Assembly: GCA_039800165.1 (NCBI GenBank)
Contig: JBDLRH010000173.1
Coordinates: 1 to 11,437 of the forward strand
Source of the DNA: JBDLRH01 sp039800165
Lineage (GTDB): Bacteria; Pseudomonadota; Gammaproteobacteria; Burkholderiales; Burkholderiaceae_C
Direction of reading: 5' to 3'
Length of the DNA stretch: 11,437 nucleotides
Below, in pieces: positions 1 to 6,229 of the stretch (position 1 is its first letter; every line of letters starts with the position of its first letter). The translations under genes were made by a program, and so were the position numbers. The notes beneath the pieces were generated by a model. That model had not been told where the DNA came from. It saw nothing but the letters and a program-made list of their open reading frames with translations, and did no database searches.

Positions 1-281
1 TCGGTGCCCATGGCCATGCCGTCGCTGATGGTGGGCGTGCCGAAGATCTGCGGATTGCCGCCGGCCTGGATCACTGCCTCGACGGCGGCGTCGGCCAGCT
101 TCTGCAGGCCCGAGTTGCAGGGCGTGATGGTGCTGTGGCCGTTGGCGATGCCCACCATCGGCTTGCCGAAGTCGCCCTCCTTGTAGCCCATGCCGTAGTA
201 CATGGATCGGTTGGGCGCGCGCGACTTGCCCTCGGTGATGTTGGCCGAGCGGCGGTTGATCTTGATCGGGGAGGTTGCCAT
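1..281 (-). CDS. ilvD: Dihydroxy-acid dehydratase, N-terminal part (gene cut by window edge)
   Basis: This is the first 93 codons of dihydroxy-acid dehydratase, which converts 2,3-dihydroxy-isovalerate or 2,3-dihydroxy-3-methylvalerate to the 2-keto acids in valine and isoleucine synthesis, in the cytoplasm. The protein begins MATSPIKINRRSANITEGKS and continues with the family's N-terminal block: RAPNRSMYYGMGY, then KPMVGIANGHSTITPCN, then FGTPTISDGMAMGT. The Cys of TPCN (about residue 59) is the first of the three iron-sulfur cluster cysteines of the IlvD/Edd family. The remaining cluster ligands lie off the left edge. The ATG at 281 is chosen because the homologous N-terminus starts here. 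The gene diverges from lgt across an 87-nt gap. No sign of damage is seen in the visible part. Confidence 0.95.
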   Translation of the reverse strand, partial: MATSPIKINRRSANITEGKSRAPNRSMYYGMGYKEGDFGKPMVGIANGHSTITPCNSGLQKLADAAVEAVIQAGGNPQIFGTPTISDGMAMGT

Positions 282-315
282 GGTCGGAAAGGGTAAGCGG
301 GTCGGAAAACCCTGC

Positions 316-360
316 ATTGTGGCAGGGGCGCGCCGGCGCCCGGCAGGCATCGGCCACAAT
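316..360. repeat. 8-bp inverted repeat with nested GC hairpin between ilvD and lgt
   Basis: ATTGTGGC at 316-323 is matched perfectly by its reverse complement GCCACAAT at 353-360. Between these arms a second, tighter dyad, GGGCGC (326-331) and GCGCCC (336-341) with a 4-nt loop, forms a possible hairpin. The arms are less GC-rich than their surroundings. The element fills the middle of the 87-nt divergent gap and ends 8 nt before the lgt ATG. It could be a regulator-binding dyad or simply structure in the two 5' leaders. No convincing -35/-10 pair was recognised on either strand. Confidence 0.4.
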
Positions 361-368
361 CCGCCCCC

Positions 369-1196
369 ATGCTGATGTATCCCCAGATCGACCCGGTGGC
401 GCTGCAGCTCGGGCCGGTGGCCATCCACTGGTACGGGCTGACCTACCTGGCCGCCTTCGGTCTGTTCTTCTGGCTGGCCACGCTGCGGCTGCGCCACCTG
501 CCGTTCGCCGCGGTGCAAGGTGCGGCGGCGTGGACGCGTCGCGACGTCGAAGACCTGCTGTTCCTCGGCGTGCTGGGCGTGGTGGCCGGCGGCCGCATCG
601 GCTACTGCCTGTTCTACAAGCCGGGCTACTACGCGCAGCATCCGCTGGAGATCTTCGCCATCTGGCAGGGCGGCATGAGCTTTCATGGCGGCATGCTCGG
701 CGTGATCGTCTCGCAGTGGTGGTTTGCCCGCAGCCGCGGCAAGCCGTTCTGGCAGGTGATGGACTTCATTGCGCCGTGCGTGCCCACCGGCCTTGCGGCC
801 GGGCGCATCGGCAACTTCATCAACGGCGAGCTGTGGGGACGCCTGGCGCCGCCCGAACTGCCCTGGGGCATGGTGTTCCCGCACAGCGGCTCGATGCAGC
901 CGCGCCACCCGTCGCAGCTGTACCAGTTCCTGCTGGAAGGGCTGCTGCTGTTCGTGCTGCTGTGGCTGTATGCGCGAAAACCCCGCAAGCCCGCACAGGT
1001 TGCTGCCGCATTCCTGTTCGGCTATGGTGTGCTGCGTTTTGCAGCCGAGTTCTTCCGCGAGCCCGACGGCTTTCTGGGCCTGCTGGCCCTGCAGATGAGC
1101 ATGGGCCAGTGGCTTAGCATTCCGATGGTGGCTGCCGGCGTGCTGCTGTGGCTGTGGGCCGGGCGCCAGACCAACAACACAAGGAGACCGACATGA
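369..1196 (+). CDS. lgt: Prolipoprotein diacylglyceryl transferase
   Basis: Lgt transfers diacylglycerol from phosphatidylglycerol to the lipobox cysteine of prelipoproteins at the inner membrane, the first step of lipoprotein maturation. The 275-residue product has the usual length and several hydrophobic segments (about 22-40, 62-80, 104-119, 188-202, 211-226, 250-264). The Lgt signature GRIGNFINGELWGR is at 145-158. Residues matching the E. coli essential set are visible: His106 in FHGG, Arg146, Asn149, Glu154, and Arg230 in FFREPDG. The ATG at 369 is preferred (MLMYPQIDP, followed by the conserved HWYGL motif). The ATG at 375 is possible, and neither has a clear Shine-Dalgarno. Its TGA overlaps the ATG of the next gene (ATGA, 1193-1196), which suggests translational coupling to a transport-binding protein that has no obvious link to lipoproteins. 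Confidence 0.97.
   Translation: MLMYPQIDPVALQLGPVAIHWYGLTYLAAFGLFFWLATLRLRHLPFAAVQGAAAWTRRDVEDLLFLGVLGVVAGGRIGYCLFYKPGYYAQHPLEIFAIWQGGMSFHGGMLGVIVSQWWFARSRGKPFWQVMDFIAPCVPTGLAAGRIGNFINGELWGRLAPPELPWGMVFPHSGSMQPRHPSQLYQFLLEGLLLFVLLWLYARKPRKPAQVAAAFLFGYGVLRFAAEFFREPDGFLGLLALQMSMGQWLSIPMVAAGVLLWLWAGRQTNNTRRPT
1181..1186 (+). promoter_or_regulatory. Ribosome binding site of the Bug-family gene
   Basis: AAGGAG lies 6 nt before the ATG at 1193, inside the last codons of lgt. It is a strong Shine-Dalgarno and fixes the Bug-protein start at 1193. The in-frame upstream ATG at 1148 would add 15 residues ahead of the signal peptide. Confidence 0.8.
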
Positions 1197-2179
1197 CATT
1201 CCAGATGCAACGCCGTGCCCTGATGGGCGCCCTGGGTTCTGCCGCGCTGCTGGGCGCGCCTGCGCTGCGTGCGCAATCTGCCTGGCCGACCAAGCCGGTC
1301 ACGCTGATCGTGCCGTTCCCGGCCGGTGGCGGCACCGACGCCTTTGCCCGCCCGATGTCGGCGCAGTTCGCGCGCCTGACCGGCCGGCAGATGATCATCG
1401 ACAACAAGGGCGGTGCCGGCGGCACGCTGGGCGCGGGCCTGGCGGCCAAGGCGGCACCGGACGGCTACACCCTGTTCATGGGCGCGGTGCACCACACGAT
1501 TGCGCCCAGCATGTACCCCAAGCTCGATTACGACATCGAGAAAGACCTGGTTCCGCTGATCCTGGTGGCCAGCGTGCCGCAGGTGGTGGTGGTCAACCCG
1601 CGCAAGGTGCCGGTGGCCAACTTCAAGGAGTTCCTCGAGTTCGCGCGCAAGAATCCGGGCAAGCTGAACTATGGCTCGGCCGGCAGCGGTACCTCGCATC
1701 ACCTGGCCGGCGAGCTGTTCAAGCAGCAGACCAAGACCTTCATCACCCACATTCCGTACCGCGGCGCCGGCCCGTCGCTGCAGGGCCTGATCGCGGGTGA
1801 CGTGGACATGATGTTCGACGGCCTGGGCTCGTCGGCGGCGCACATCACCGGCGGGCGCATCAAGGCGCTGATGATGGCCGGCAGCAAGCGCAGCCCCGCC
1901 TTCCCGGATGTGCCCAGCGCCGCCGAGGTGGGCCTGCCCAACTACAACGTGACCACCTGGTATGGCGTGTGGGCCCCCAAAGGCACCCCCGCCGATGCGC
2001 AGGCGCGCGCGATCGAGGAGATCCGCAAGGCCTGCAGCACCGACGAGGCCAAGCAGGTCTGGGCGCGCCAGGGCGCCGAATTCACCGCCACCACCGGCGC
2101 CCAGTTCGGCAGCTTCATCAACACCGAGATCAAGAAGTGGACCGAGGTGGTGAAGGTCTCGGGCGCCACGCTTGACTGA
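1193..2179 (+). CDS. Bug/TctC-family periplasmic solute-binding protein
   Basis: The 328-residue product is an extracytoplasmic binding protein of the Bug (TctC) family, greatly expanded in Burkholderiales, whose members bind small carboxylates or related solutes. The N-terminus has two arginines (residues 7-8), a hydrophobic stretch to about residue 25 and a likely signal-peptidase site after ALRA (residue 27). The twin-arginine match is weak, so Sec or Tat export is open. The mature part starts with the family block WPTKPVTLIVPFPAGGGTD (31-49). It continues with LNYGSAGSGTSHHLAGELF and IPYRGAGPSLQGLIAGDVD and ends in the usual amphipathic helix. No TctA/TctB membrane genes are in the window, so it is an orphan binding protein here. 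The gene starts within the lgt stop codon and its end overlaps the crotonase gene by 8 nt. Malonate or another dicarboxylate is a guess from the nearby malonyl-CoA decarboxylase. Confidence 0.93.
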   Translation: MTFQMQRRALMGALGSAALLGAPALRAQSAWPTKPVTLIVPFPAGGGTDAFARPMSAQFARLTGRQMIIDNKGGAGGTLGAGLAAKAAPDGYTLFMGAVHHTIAPSMYPKLDYDIEKDLVPLILVASVPQVVVVNPRKVPVANFKEFLEFARKNPGKLNYGSAGSGTSHHLAGELFKQQTKTFITHIPYRGAGPSLQGLIAGDVDMMFDGLGSSAAHITGGRIKALMMAGSKRSPAFPDVPSAAEVGLPNYNVTTWYGVWAPKGTPADAQARAIEEIRKACSTDEAKQVWARQGAEFTATTGAQFGSFINTEIKKWTEVVKVSGATLD

Positions 2180-2963
2180 GGCCGTCACCCGGCGGCCGCC
2201 TGCGGGCCTGCGCATCGAGCGCGCAGGCACGGTGGCGCACCTGGTGCTGAGCCGCCCGGACAAGCTCAACGCCATGACCCGCGCCATGTGGCGCGACCTG
2301 CGAGAAGCGGCAAACGGCCTGCAGCGCGATGCGGCGGCTGGTGCCCTGCGCTGCGTGGTGGTGCGCGGCGAGGGCGGTGCCTTCTGTGCCGGTGGCGACA
2401 TCGCCGAATACCCCGACTTCCGCTTTGACGAAGCGGCGCTGCGTGCCTTCCACGAAGACGATGTGTGGGGCGGCCTGCAGGCGCTGCTGGACTGCGACGT
2501 GCCGCTGGTGGCGCAGATCGACGGCGCCTGCATGGGCGCGGGCATGGAAATCGCCAGCTGCTGCGACCTGCGCATCGCTGCGTCGTCGGCGCGCTTTGGT
2601 GCGCCGATTGCGAAGCTCGGTTTTCCGATGGCACCTCGCGAAGCGCAGCTGGTGGCGCGCGCCGCCGGCGAGCTGACCGCGCGCGAGATGCTGCTGTCGG
2701 CGGCGGTGCTCGACGCCGGCGTGATGCTGCAGCGCGGCTTTCTCAATGCAGTGTGGCCCGACGCCGAGCTGCCTGTGCAGGTGCAGGCGGTGGTGCAACG
2801 CATCGCGGCGCTGTCGCCGCAGGCCGCGCGGCTGAACAAGGCGATGCTGCGCGAGATCGGCGCCGGCGGCTGGCCCGAGCGACCCTATGCCTACGCCGAC
2901 AGCGCCGAACACCGCGAAGGCGTGCAGGCCTTCCTGGACAAGCGCCCCGCGCGCTTTGGCTGA
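2172..2963 (+). CDS. Enoyl-CoA hydratase/isomerase (crotonase) family protein
   Basis: This 263-residue protein has the crotonase fold, acting on acyl-CoA thioesters in the cytoplasm. The oxyanion-hole segments are FCAGGDIAEY (71-80) and IDGACMGAGMEIAS (116-129). Aligned by eye to rat mitochondrial enoyl-CoA hydratase, Glu126 falls on catalytic Glu144. The position of the second catalytic acid, Glu164, is Ile146 in the segment FGAPIAKLG. The usual glycine-rich PGAGGT stretch reads PMAPRE. Plain 2-enoyl-CoA hydration is therefore uncertain; an isomerase, lyase, decarboxylase or other crotonase chemistry is possible. The start is taken as TTG at 2172, overlapping the Bug stop by 8 nt, because it adds the expected N-terminal strand. 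The first in-frame ATG (about residue 35) would remove it. The Shine-Dalgarno (GAAGG, 2152-2156) is distant. The gene ends 9 nt from the convergent malonyl-CoA decarboxylase stop. Confidence 0.9.
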   Translation: MTEAVTRRPPAGLRIERAGTVAHLVLSRPDKLNAMTRAMWRDLREAANGLQRDAAAGALRCVVVRGEGGAFCAGGDIAEYPDFRFDEAALRAFHEDDVWGGLQALLDCDVPLVAQIDGACMGAGMEIASCCDLRIAASSARFGAPIAKLGFPMAPREAQLVARAAGELTAREMLLSAAVLDAGVMLQRGFLNAVWPDAELPVQVQAVVQRIAALSPQAARLNKAMLREIGAGGWPERPYAYADSAEHREGVQAFLDKRPARFG

Positions 2964-2978
2964 GCCCGCGCCTCAGCC
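2958..2978. terminator. Hairpin spanning both stop codons of convergent genes (possible bidirectional terminator)
   Basis: GGCTGAG (2958-2964) and CTCAGCC (2972-2978) form a perfect 7-bp stem with a 7-nt GC-only loop. The left arm contains the crotonase TGA (2961-2963). The right arm contains the reverse-strand TGA of malonyl-CoA decarboxylase (2973-2975). There is no T-run after the stem on either strand, so it is not a textbook intrinsic terminator. It is the only candidate transcription boundary between the two convergent units. Confidence 0.4.
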
Positions 2979-4250
2979 CAGCAGCTTGTCGAGCCGCTTG
3001 CTGTAGACCACCTGGCGGTTGACGAAGGCCTCGTGGTGGTCTTCCACCTTGTCGAGCTCGTACAGGTAGTTGACCATCATGCCGGCCGACTGCTGGCGCC
3101 CCTTGCCCGAGCGGTCGGCGTCCCAGTGGATGCCGTGCAGCGTTGCGCCGTTGGAGAGGTGAAAGCGCGCCACCGGGTCGCCGTGGCGCTGGTGCACCAC
3201 CTGCGTCAGGTAGATCAAGCACAGGGCCAGCCAGTCGTCGCGCTGTGCTTCGGCAGGCGGCGTGGCGGGTGCATGTGCGGGCATCGGTGAATCGCCCACG
3301 CCCAGCCGCTCGCGCACCGCATCGATCTTGCGGCGCCGCGCCGGGCTCACTTCGGCATCGACCGGCGCACCGGTGGCCACCCAGCGCATGAAACCCGGAA
3401 TCGGCGACAGCGTGCAGAAGGTCTTGACCGTGGGGATCTCGTCGGCAATGCGGTCGGCCACGCGCTTGATCAGGAAGTTGCCCATCGACACGCCGCGCAG
3501 CCCGGGCTGGCAGTTGCTGATGGAATAGAAGATGGCGGCCTTGAACTGCTTGGCGTCCAGCGGCTGCGATCGCTTGTCCAGCAGCGGGCCCACCGCGGCG
3601 GGGATGGCGGGCAGCAGCGCCACCTCGACAAAGATCAGCGGCTCGTTGGGCAGCTGCGGGTGGAAGAACGCAAAGCAGCGGCGGTCGGGCTGCAGGCGGC
3701 GGCGCAGGTCGTCCCAGCCGTCAATCGCATGCACCGACTCGTGCGCAATGATCTTCTCCAGCAGCAGCGCCGGCGACGACCAGGTGATCTCGTGCAGCTC
3801 GAGGAACCCGGGGTTGAACCACGAGCTCAACAGGTGTTCCAGGTCGGCATCCACTGCCTGCAGCTGCGGCCGGGCCGACAGGTGCTTGAGCAGCCGCTCG
3901 CGCATGCGCACGATGGCCTCGGTGCCGCCCGGGGCGCGGTTGATGCGGCGAAACAGCTCCTGGCGCGCCGGCTCGACCGTGCGAAACAGCGCCAGCAGGC
4001 GGTCGGCATCGGGGTGGTCCTGGTAGTTGCGCGCGGCTTCCATCACCAGTGCGGGGTCGGGGCTCAGCAGCGACGCCCAGCGATCGAACACCTGCAGTTG
4101 CCCCTCGGCGTCGAGGCCCTCGAACTGCGCGATCAGCTTCATCGCCATGCTGCGCGCGTTGGACTCGCCCTTCTCGGACAGCAGGCTTTCGGTGGTGCGC
4201 ACCACGCGCTCGGCGGTGCTGCCGTTGCGCCAGCGGGTCCAGAGGTTCAT
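2973..4250 (-). CDS. Malonyl-CoA decarboxylase
   Basis: The 425-residue enzyme decarboxylates malonyl-CoA to acetyl-CoA and CO2. It shows the family's two parts: a helical N-terminal domain (about 1-150) and a GNAT-like catalytic domain. Recognised blocks are FFHPQLPNEPLIFVEVAL (195-212), YSISNCQPGLRGVSMGNFL (242-260), LSPIPGF (281-287) and FHLSNGA (363-369). Ser282 and His364 line up with the human catalytic pair Ser329/His423. The ATG at 4250 lies 9 nt after the stop of the HAD gene; no strong Shine-Dalgarno is visible, so it may be read by coupling. It is the last gene of the minus-strand run. No malonyl-CoA synthetase (matB) is in the window, so the malonyl-CoA source is unknown: either a C3 product of the upstream amine pathway or malonate taken up with the convergent Bug protein. 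Confidence 0.95.
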   Translation of the reverse strand: MNLWTRWRNGSTAERVVRTTESLLSEKGESNARSMAMKLIAQFEGLDAEGQLQVFDRWASLLSPDPALVMEAARNYQDHPDADRLLALFRTVEPARQELFRRINRAPGGTEAIVRMRERLLKHLSARPQLQAVDADLEHLLSSWFNPGFLELHEITWSSPALLLEKIIAHESVHAIDGWDDLRRRLQPDRRCFAFFHPQLPNEPLIFVEVALLPAIPAAVGPLLDKRSQPLDAKQFKAAIFYSISNCQPGLRGVSMGNFLIKRVADRIADEIPTVKTFCTLSPIPGFMRWVATGAPVDAEVSPARRRKIDAVRERLGVGDSPMPAHAPATPPAEAQRDDWLALCLIYLTQVVHQRHGDPVARFHLSNGATLHGIHWDADRSGKGRQQSAGMMVNYLYELDKVEDHHEAFVNRQVVYSKRLDKLLG

Positions 4251-4259
4251 GCGTCGAGT

Positions 4260-4910
4260 CTAGGGCGGCGTCGCCAGCCACGCCAGCGCCTGCTCAAACG
4301 CCTGTTGCGGCTTGCGCACATCCAGCTGCACCGCGTGCCAGCCACAGGCCCGCGCGCCCAGCACGTTGCGCATCTGGTCGTCGACCAGCACGCAGGCGGC
4401 GGCAGGCAACTGCAGCGCGACTTCCACCGCCTGGTAGGCGTGAGGGTGGGGCTTGAGAAGGCCGCTGTAGGTGGCGTCGACGATCGCGTCGAATTCCTTC
4501 AGGAAGGGCAGGCGCTCGCGGAAATCGGCGCCGTAGAACAGGTCGAGCTCGTTGGACAGGACGGCCAGCCGGTAGCCTGCAGCGCGCGCCTGCGCGATCG
4601 CGTGCAGCGCTTCGGGGCGGATGATCTCCATCGGGTCTCGCGTGCCGCGCGCGCGGATCACGAAGTCGCGCATTTCGTGCCAGTCCTCGCCCAGCAGCTG
4701 GCCGACCTCGCGCGTGCGAAAGCGCCAGTAGTCGCGCTCGCTCATCTCGTCGCGCTGCATCGCGCGCCACATCGCATCCGTGTTGGGGTCGAAGGGCCCG
4801 CGCCACTTCAAGCTGCCTGCGGGCAGGCCCAGCGCGAGTTCGGTCAGGGCATGGGTCTCAAACAGCGAGCGACTGATCACGCTGCCAAAGTCGAGCACGA
4901 GCGCGCGCAT
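4260..4910 (-). CDS. HAD-superfamily hydrolase (YihX-like)
   Basis: This is a 216-residue haloacid-dehalogenase-fold hydrolase, probably a phosphatase of a small metabolite; the substrate cannot be told. Motif I is LVLDFGSV with nucleophile Asp7. The usual second Asp two residues on is Gly9, as in the YihX-type subfamily (DLGNV in E. coli YihX). Motif II is LSNE (Ser119), motif III is Lys153 in LLKPHPHAY, and motif IV is LVDDQMRN (Asp177, Asp178). A helical cap lies between motifs I and II. The ATG at 4910 is chosen because the family starts right before motif I and AGGAG sits 10 nt upstream. An alternative GTG at 4967 would overlap the previous stop as GTGA and add 19 residues of low complexity. 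The gene lies between the Tm-1-like and malonyl-CoA decarboxylase genes in the operon. Confidence 0.87.
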   Translation of the reverse strand: MRALVLDFGSVISRSLFETHALTELALGLPAGSLKWRGPFDPNTDAMWRAMQRDEMSERDYWRFRTREVGQLLGEDWHEMRDFVIRARGTRDPMEIIRPEALHAIAQARAAGYRLAVLSNELDLFYGADFRERLPFLKEFDAIVDATYSGLLKPHPHAYQAVEVALQLPAAACVLVDDQMRNVLGARACGWHAVQLDVRKPQQAFEQALAWLATPP

Positions 4911-4920
4911 GCCGGGTTCG

Positions 4921-4925
4921 CTCCT
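4921..4925 (-). promoter_or_regulatory. Ribosome binding site of the HAD hydrolase gene
   Basis: Read on the minus strand this is AGGAG, 10 nt before the ATG at 4910. It supports that start over the GTG at 4967, which overlaps the upstream stop codon but has only a poor Shine-Dalgarno. Confidence 0.55.
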
Positions 4926-4963
4926 GCCAGCTGCACGCTTACCGGTCTGCACCGTCGGGCGGG

Positions 4964-6229
4964 TCACGGCCGCCCCGGCGCGACGTGGCCGCTGCGCACC
5001 CAGGCATCCAGCACCTCAAGCGCGGACTGCGCGAAGGCAGCGTCATTGATGTGTGTATCCAGCGGCCTCACCTCCACCGGCCCACAAGGAAGGGCTTGCA
5101 TCTCGTCCATGAAGGCACCCAGGCCCTCGGGGTCGTTCAGCGGCTGGCCCGGGCGATCCCACTCCTCGATACCGGCCAGCGGCAGCAGCAGCGCGGTGGG
5201 GCCGGTGGCGACGCGCAGGCGCTGCATCACTTCGCGCGCAACCGCGCGCCGCATCGGCGGGTCGATGGTGACCGAGGCGATCAGGCGGTTGTGTGCATGC
5301 GCAGGCCGCCCGGCAAAGCGCGCGGGCATCTCGCCCCAGGCGGGGTAGTCGACCATGTCGGTGGCGCCCGGTGCGACGATCTGCGGCACGCCGGCGCGGC
5401 CGGCACCGAGCAGCCGGTCGGCACCGGCGCTCACGATCGAGCCGCCGAGGTGGTTGACGAGCTCCTGCATGCTGAAGTCCATCACGCAGGCAAAGCGCCC
5501 CTGAGATGCCAGCGCCTCGAAGGCGCGGCCGCCCATGCCGGTGGTGTGGAACACCGCCAGCTCGTAGCCGCGCTGCTCCAGCGCGGGCTTCAGGTGCACC
5601 ATGTACTTGAGCGCGCTCGAGCCCAGCGAGGTCATGCCGATCACCGGCCGCTCGAAGCGCGGGGCATGCGCCACGCGGCAGCCGCCGACCACCGCACCCG
5701 CGGCCTGCGCCAGCGCCGAGCGACACAGGCTGTTGAGGCCGTACAGGCCGCCGGCCCACAGCACCATCATCAAGTCGGGTGGCAGGCGCTCGGGCGGCAG
5801 CAGCGGCGAAAAGCTCACTGTGGAGAGCACCACCTTGGGCACACCCAGCGGCAGGGCGCTGGCCACATCGAGCGCCAAGTCGGTGCCCATGGTGCCGCCG
5901 AGCACCAGCAGGCCGTCGATGCGGCCTTGCGCGTGCATGCGCGCCGCCAGCGCGCTCGCCCCGGTGGCCATGCGCTGCATCGCGCTGTTCTCGTCGCCGC
6001 TGTCGATCACCTGCTGCAGCGTGCAGCCTGCAGCCGCCGCAACCTCCGTGTTACCCACATCGGGCGTGATGCGGCCACTGCCGAGCACGCCGACGTCCAT
6101 CACCAGTGCCTGGCCGCCGGCTGCCCGCACCTGCTCGCAGAGGAAGGCGATCTCGTCGCTCTTGGTGTCGACGGTACCGACCACCAGGACGCGCGGTGCG
6201 CGTTCGGGCGATGGTGCGCTGGCGGTCAT
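4964..6229 (-). CDS. Tm-1-like ATP-binding / UPF0261 family protein
   Basis: The 421-residue protein belongs to the UPF0261 family, related to the N-terminal domain of tomato Tm-1, which binds ATP and blocks a viral replicase. Its role in bacteria is not established. Visible family features are the N-terminal strand and loop VLVVGTVDTKSDE (14-26), the glycine-rich VLGGTMGT (109-116), PKVVLSTVSF (131-140), the second-domain strand RPVIGMTSLG (194-203), and FHTTGMGGRAFE (227-238). The C-terminal domain contains PGATDMVDYP and HNRLIASVTIDP. The two-domain layout and the length fit the family. The ATG at 6229 overlaps the aminotransferase stop (ATGA, 6226-6229), so the two proteins are probably translationally coupled. 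Its place in a putative amine-degradation operon suggests a catabolic step on a C-chain product, perhaps ATP-dependent, but no reaction can be assigned. Confidence 0.88.
   Translation of the reverse strand: MTASAPSPERAPRVLVVGTVDTKSDEIAFLCEQVRAAGGQALVMDVGVLGSGRITPDVGNTEVAAAAGCTLQQVIDSGDENSAMQRMATGASALAARMHAQGRIDGLLVLGGTMGTDLALDVASALPLGVPKVVLSTVSFSPLLPPERLPPDLMMVLWAGGLYGLNSLCRSALAQAAGAVVGGCRVAHAPRFERPVIGMTSLGSSALKYMVHLKPALEQRGYELAVFHTTGMGGRAFEALASQGRFACVMDFSMQELVNHLGGSIVSAGADRLLGAGRAGVPQIVAPGATDMVDYPAWGEMPARFAGRPAHAHNRLIASVTIDPPMRRAVAREVMQRLRVATGPTALLLPLAGIEEWDRPGQPLNDPEGLGAFMDEMQALPCGPVEVRPLDTHINDAAFAQSALEVLDAWVRSGHVAPGRP

Noticed and set aside
326..341. GC hairpin as an intrinsic terminator between ilvD and lgt
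   Set aside because: The genes diverge here, so nothing needs termination, and no T-run follows the stem.
1022..2839. 605-codon open frame on the minus strand opposite lgt, Bug and crotonase
   Set aside because: Its translation is arginine/alanine/serine-rich and matches no fold I recognise, and it runs antisense to three clear genes. Long antisense frames are common in GC-rich coding DNA.
3660..5348. 562-codon plus-strand open frame opposite malonyl-CoA decarboxylase, HAD and Tm-1-like genes
   Set aside because: Low-complexity His/Arg/Gln-rich translation, antisense to three recognised genes.
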